Positions 41,846 to 43,226 of a stretch of 43,226 bases of DNA are shown piece after piece; position 1 is the stretch's first letter, and each line of letters opens with the position of its first letter. Under the pieces are notes generated by a model that worked only from the letters and a program-made list of their open reading frames with translations, ran no database searches and was not told where the DNA came from. The DNA is taken from NCBI GenBank assembly GCA_029339195.1, contig JAPTJF010000505.1:1-43226 (forward strand). The letters run 5' to 3'. The translations under genes were made by a program, and so were the position numbers. Source of the DNA: Micractinium sp. NFX-FRZ (lineage: Eukaryota; Chlorophyta; Trebouxiophyceae; Chlorellales; Chlorellaceae).

Positions 41846-42993
41846 CCAGGCGCAGCTGGAAGGGCAGCTGCCAGACTGGGTGCGGCTTCCGCCAGCTCAC
41901 CCATCCCTTTAGTGTTGGGGCAGCCGCCGGGCAGTGACGCTGTCCACGGGTGGAAAGACCCAGCGGCTCTGGTGCGTGTTACGTCACCCCGCATAGTAGG
42001 CCCTTGTGGACCGGGACGGGACGGAGCGGCATGGAGGACGCAATCCAGCAGGAGGCAGCGGCCAGCGTGCCGGGGCGATGGGCACGCTGCCCCCGCTGTG
42101 GTCATGCGGCTTCCTGCAGCTCATCATTCTCATGCTTACAAACCTGGACCTCTCAGGCCCCCTGCCGTGCCAGCTTGGCGGCTTCCCCAACCTCAACACC
42201 AAGTGAGCCCGCTCAAGGAAGCTGGTCTGCAGCCGGGCTTGCGGTGGGGAGCCCGGTGGCACAGCCAGAAGGAGGGAGGGCAGTGGGGTGGGTGATGGCG
42301 CCGGCACTCTAAAGCACGCCTGCCACACTAGCAAGCCCCCCAAGCGGCAACTGTGCGCTCCCGCCGGCACCCACGGCCACCCCAGGGACATCACGTACTG
42401 CGCCCTCACATGCACGCTGCCACCCCAGCTGTTTGGAGCCCACAGCAATTAATTTGAGGGCAGCCAACGTGAGAGGGCACCTGGGAGCGCGGCCTGCTTG
42501 AAAGCAGTTGCTGGCGGCACTCCGACTTGGCCCACATGCCCGCCAACGCAGAGTGTGCAGCCCTGCGCCTGACCCTTCCTCTCATCTCGTCTGCCCTCGC
42601 CCCCGTCTGCTCTGCAGTTGGCCGGAAACCGGTTTGAGGGGGCGCTGCCAGGCACGTGGGCCAGCAGCAAGGTGGGCACACTGGCAGCGCCTAGTTGCCG
42701 CGTGCCCGCCCCTGCCCCCGGTCCCACCGTTGCTGCCCCTGCCCCCACAGTGCTGCCCGGTCCCACCGCCGCTGCCCCTGCCCTCCCGAGCACTCCCTCC
42801 TTCCTCCCCTTTCCCAGTGCAGGCCACCTTGTTCTCCCTGGTCAACAACTCTCTGTCCGGCCCCGCCTTCCCTCCCGCCTGGGTGGCGCCGGGTGCGCTG
42901 CCACAGCTGCGCACCCTGGATGTCTCGGGCAACCCGCTGCTGGCTGGCACCCGTCTTGGCAAGCACTGGAAACTGAGCAGGCACCCACCTTGA
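41846..42993 (+). CDS. Leucine-rich-repeat protein (3' part)
   Basis: LRR elements of plant type (LxxNxLxGxLP) appear in several short exons: LEGQLPDW just after an acceptor at about 41846; TNLDLSGPLPCQLGGFPNLN in an exon ending at 42202; LRAAN near 42452-42470; LAGNRFEGALPGTWASSK at 42618-42671; and the last exon 42823-42993 with VNNSLSGPAFPPAW and LRTLDVSGNPLLAG before a stop. The last two exons have good splice sites and join at phase 0; the earlier junctions were not all resolved, and upstream exons must exist or have been lost at the border of the segmental duplication. LRRs of this kind bind proteins, often outside the cell. No kinase or membrane segment is seen here. Confidence 0.6.
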
Positions 42994-43226
42994 GGGCGTG
43001 CCTCCCCCTCTGATGCACGGCACTGCAATGCTTGCTGCCACAACGCCCTGCCCCCCATGTGCTCAGCAGGCTACAAACCCAACCAGGCGCCTTCGTCTGC
43101 AGACCTTCATTAATCCCTTCCTAATACGCAGGCTTGAACGTGATTGGTTTACTGCTCGTTGAGAAGAGGGGTGTGCGCCCTGTGTACAGATCGTGCCGTC
43201 CTGCACAACATGCCACCGCCTGGGTG
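42994..43226. other. Right edge
   Basis: Probable 3' flank of the LRR gene. No TGTAA or further feature recognised before the window ends. Confidence 0.4.

Larger units (their letters stand above)
38282..41846. repeat. Segmental duplication, copy 2
   Basis: Same orientation as 32104-34842. It has the more complete RING-CH gene, two palindromes not present in copy 1, two rather than three 55-bp units, and a differently diverged coiled-coil exon. The unmatched flanks on both sides define the borders to within a few bases. Confidence 0.9.

Noticed and set aside
32104..41846. Duplicated block as a transposon or LTR pair.
   Set aside because: The copies contain ordinary gene fragments with introns; no transposase, reverse transcriptase, terminal repeats or target duplications were found.
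1..43226. tRNA, rRNA or snRNA genes.
   Set aside because: No stretch showed the conserved boxes or a cloverleaf on reading; a covariance-model search would be needed to exclude small RNAs firmly.

Overview
The window reads as nuclear DNA of a GC-rich green alga, most likely a trebouxiophyte of the Chlorella/Micractinium kind. The evidence is composition, genes cut into 7-19 short exons by GT-AG introns, plant/algal gene families, Ala/Gln/Gly/Ser low-complexity inserts inside enzymes, and TGTAA motifs where chlorophyte polyadenylation signals are expected. No prokaryotic operon, tRNA, rRNA, CRISPR or mobile-element gene was seen. The lineage is inference.

Left to right. (1) 1383-9209, minus: a 19-exon, 632-residue secreted class 3 lipase with two related lipase units. 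The first lacks the nucleophile; the second has a complete Ser/Asp/His triad. (2) 10514-18039, minus: a 19-exon, 646-residue ABCG (White/Brown) half transporter. (3) 19096-21824, minus: a 7-exon, 521-residue multi-pass membrane protein resembling an uncharacterised plant family. (4) 23214-25474, minus: a 7-exon, 227-residue Gdt1/UPF0016 cation transporter. (5) 25805-31875, plus: a 13-exon, 749-residue nicotinate phosphoribosyltransferase, divergent from (4). I built each of these models by hand; every splice phase closes. (6) 32.1-41.8 kb: two copies of a roughly 3 kb segment (32104-34842 and 38282-41846), each with a RING-CH membrane protein gene and an opposing basic coiled-coil gene, in different states of decay. 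Small genes lie between them. (7) 41.85-43.0 kb, plus: the 3' part of a leucine-rich-repeat gene.

The genes do not form a pathway. The most unusual property is structural. Introns of at least four unrelated genes carry imperfect copies of the exon edge next to them, usually 85-170 bp away, often with the splice site still attached. Acceptor-side edges are echoed in the upstream intron and donor-side edges in the downstream intron; two edges occur four times. Together with a candidate 74-bp intron bounded exactly by a direct repeat, this looks like introns being made or enlarged by local duplication across splice junctions. Other points of note are two long fold-back palindromes in only one copy of the segmental duplication, a GC-AG intron, and an in-frame 39-nt duplicate exon in the lipase gene.
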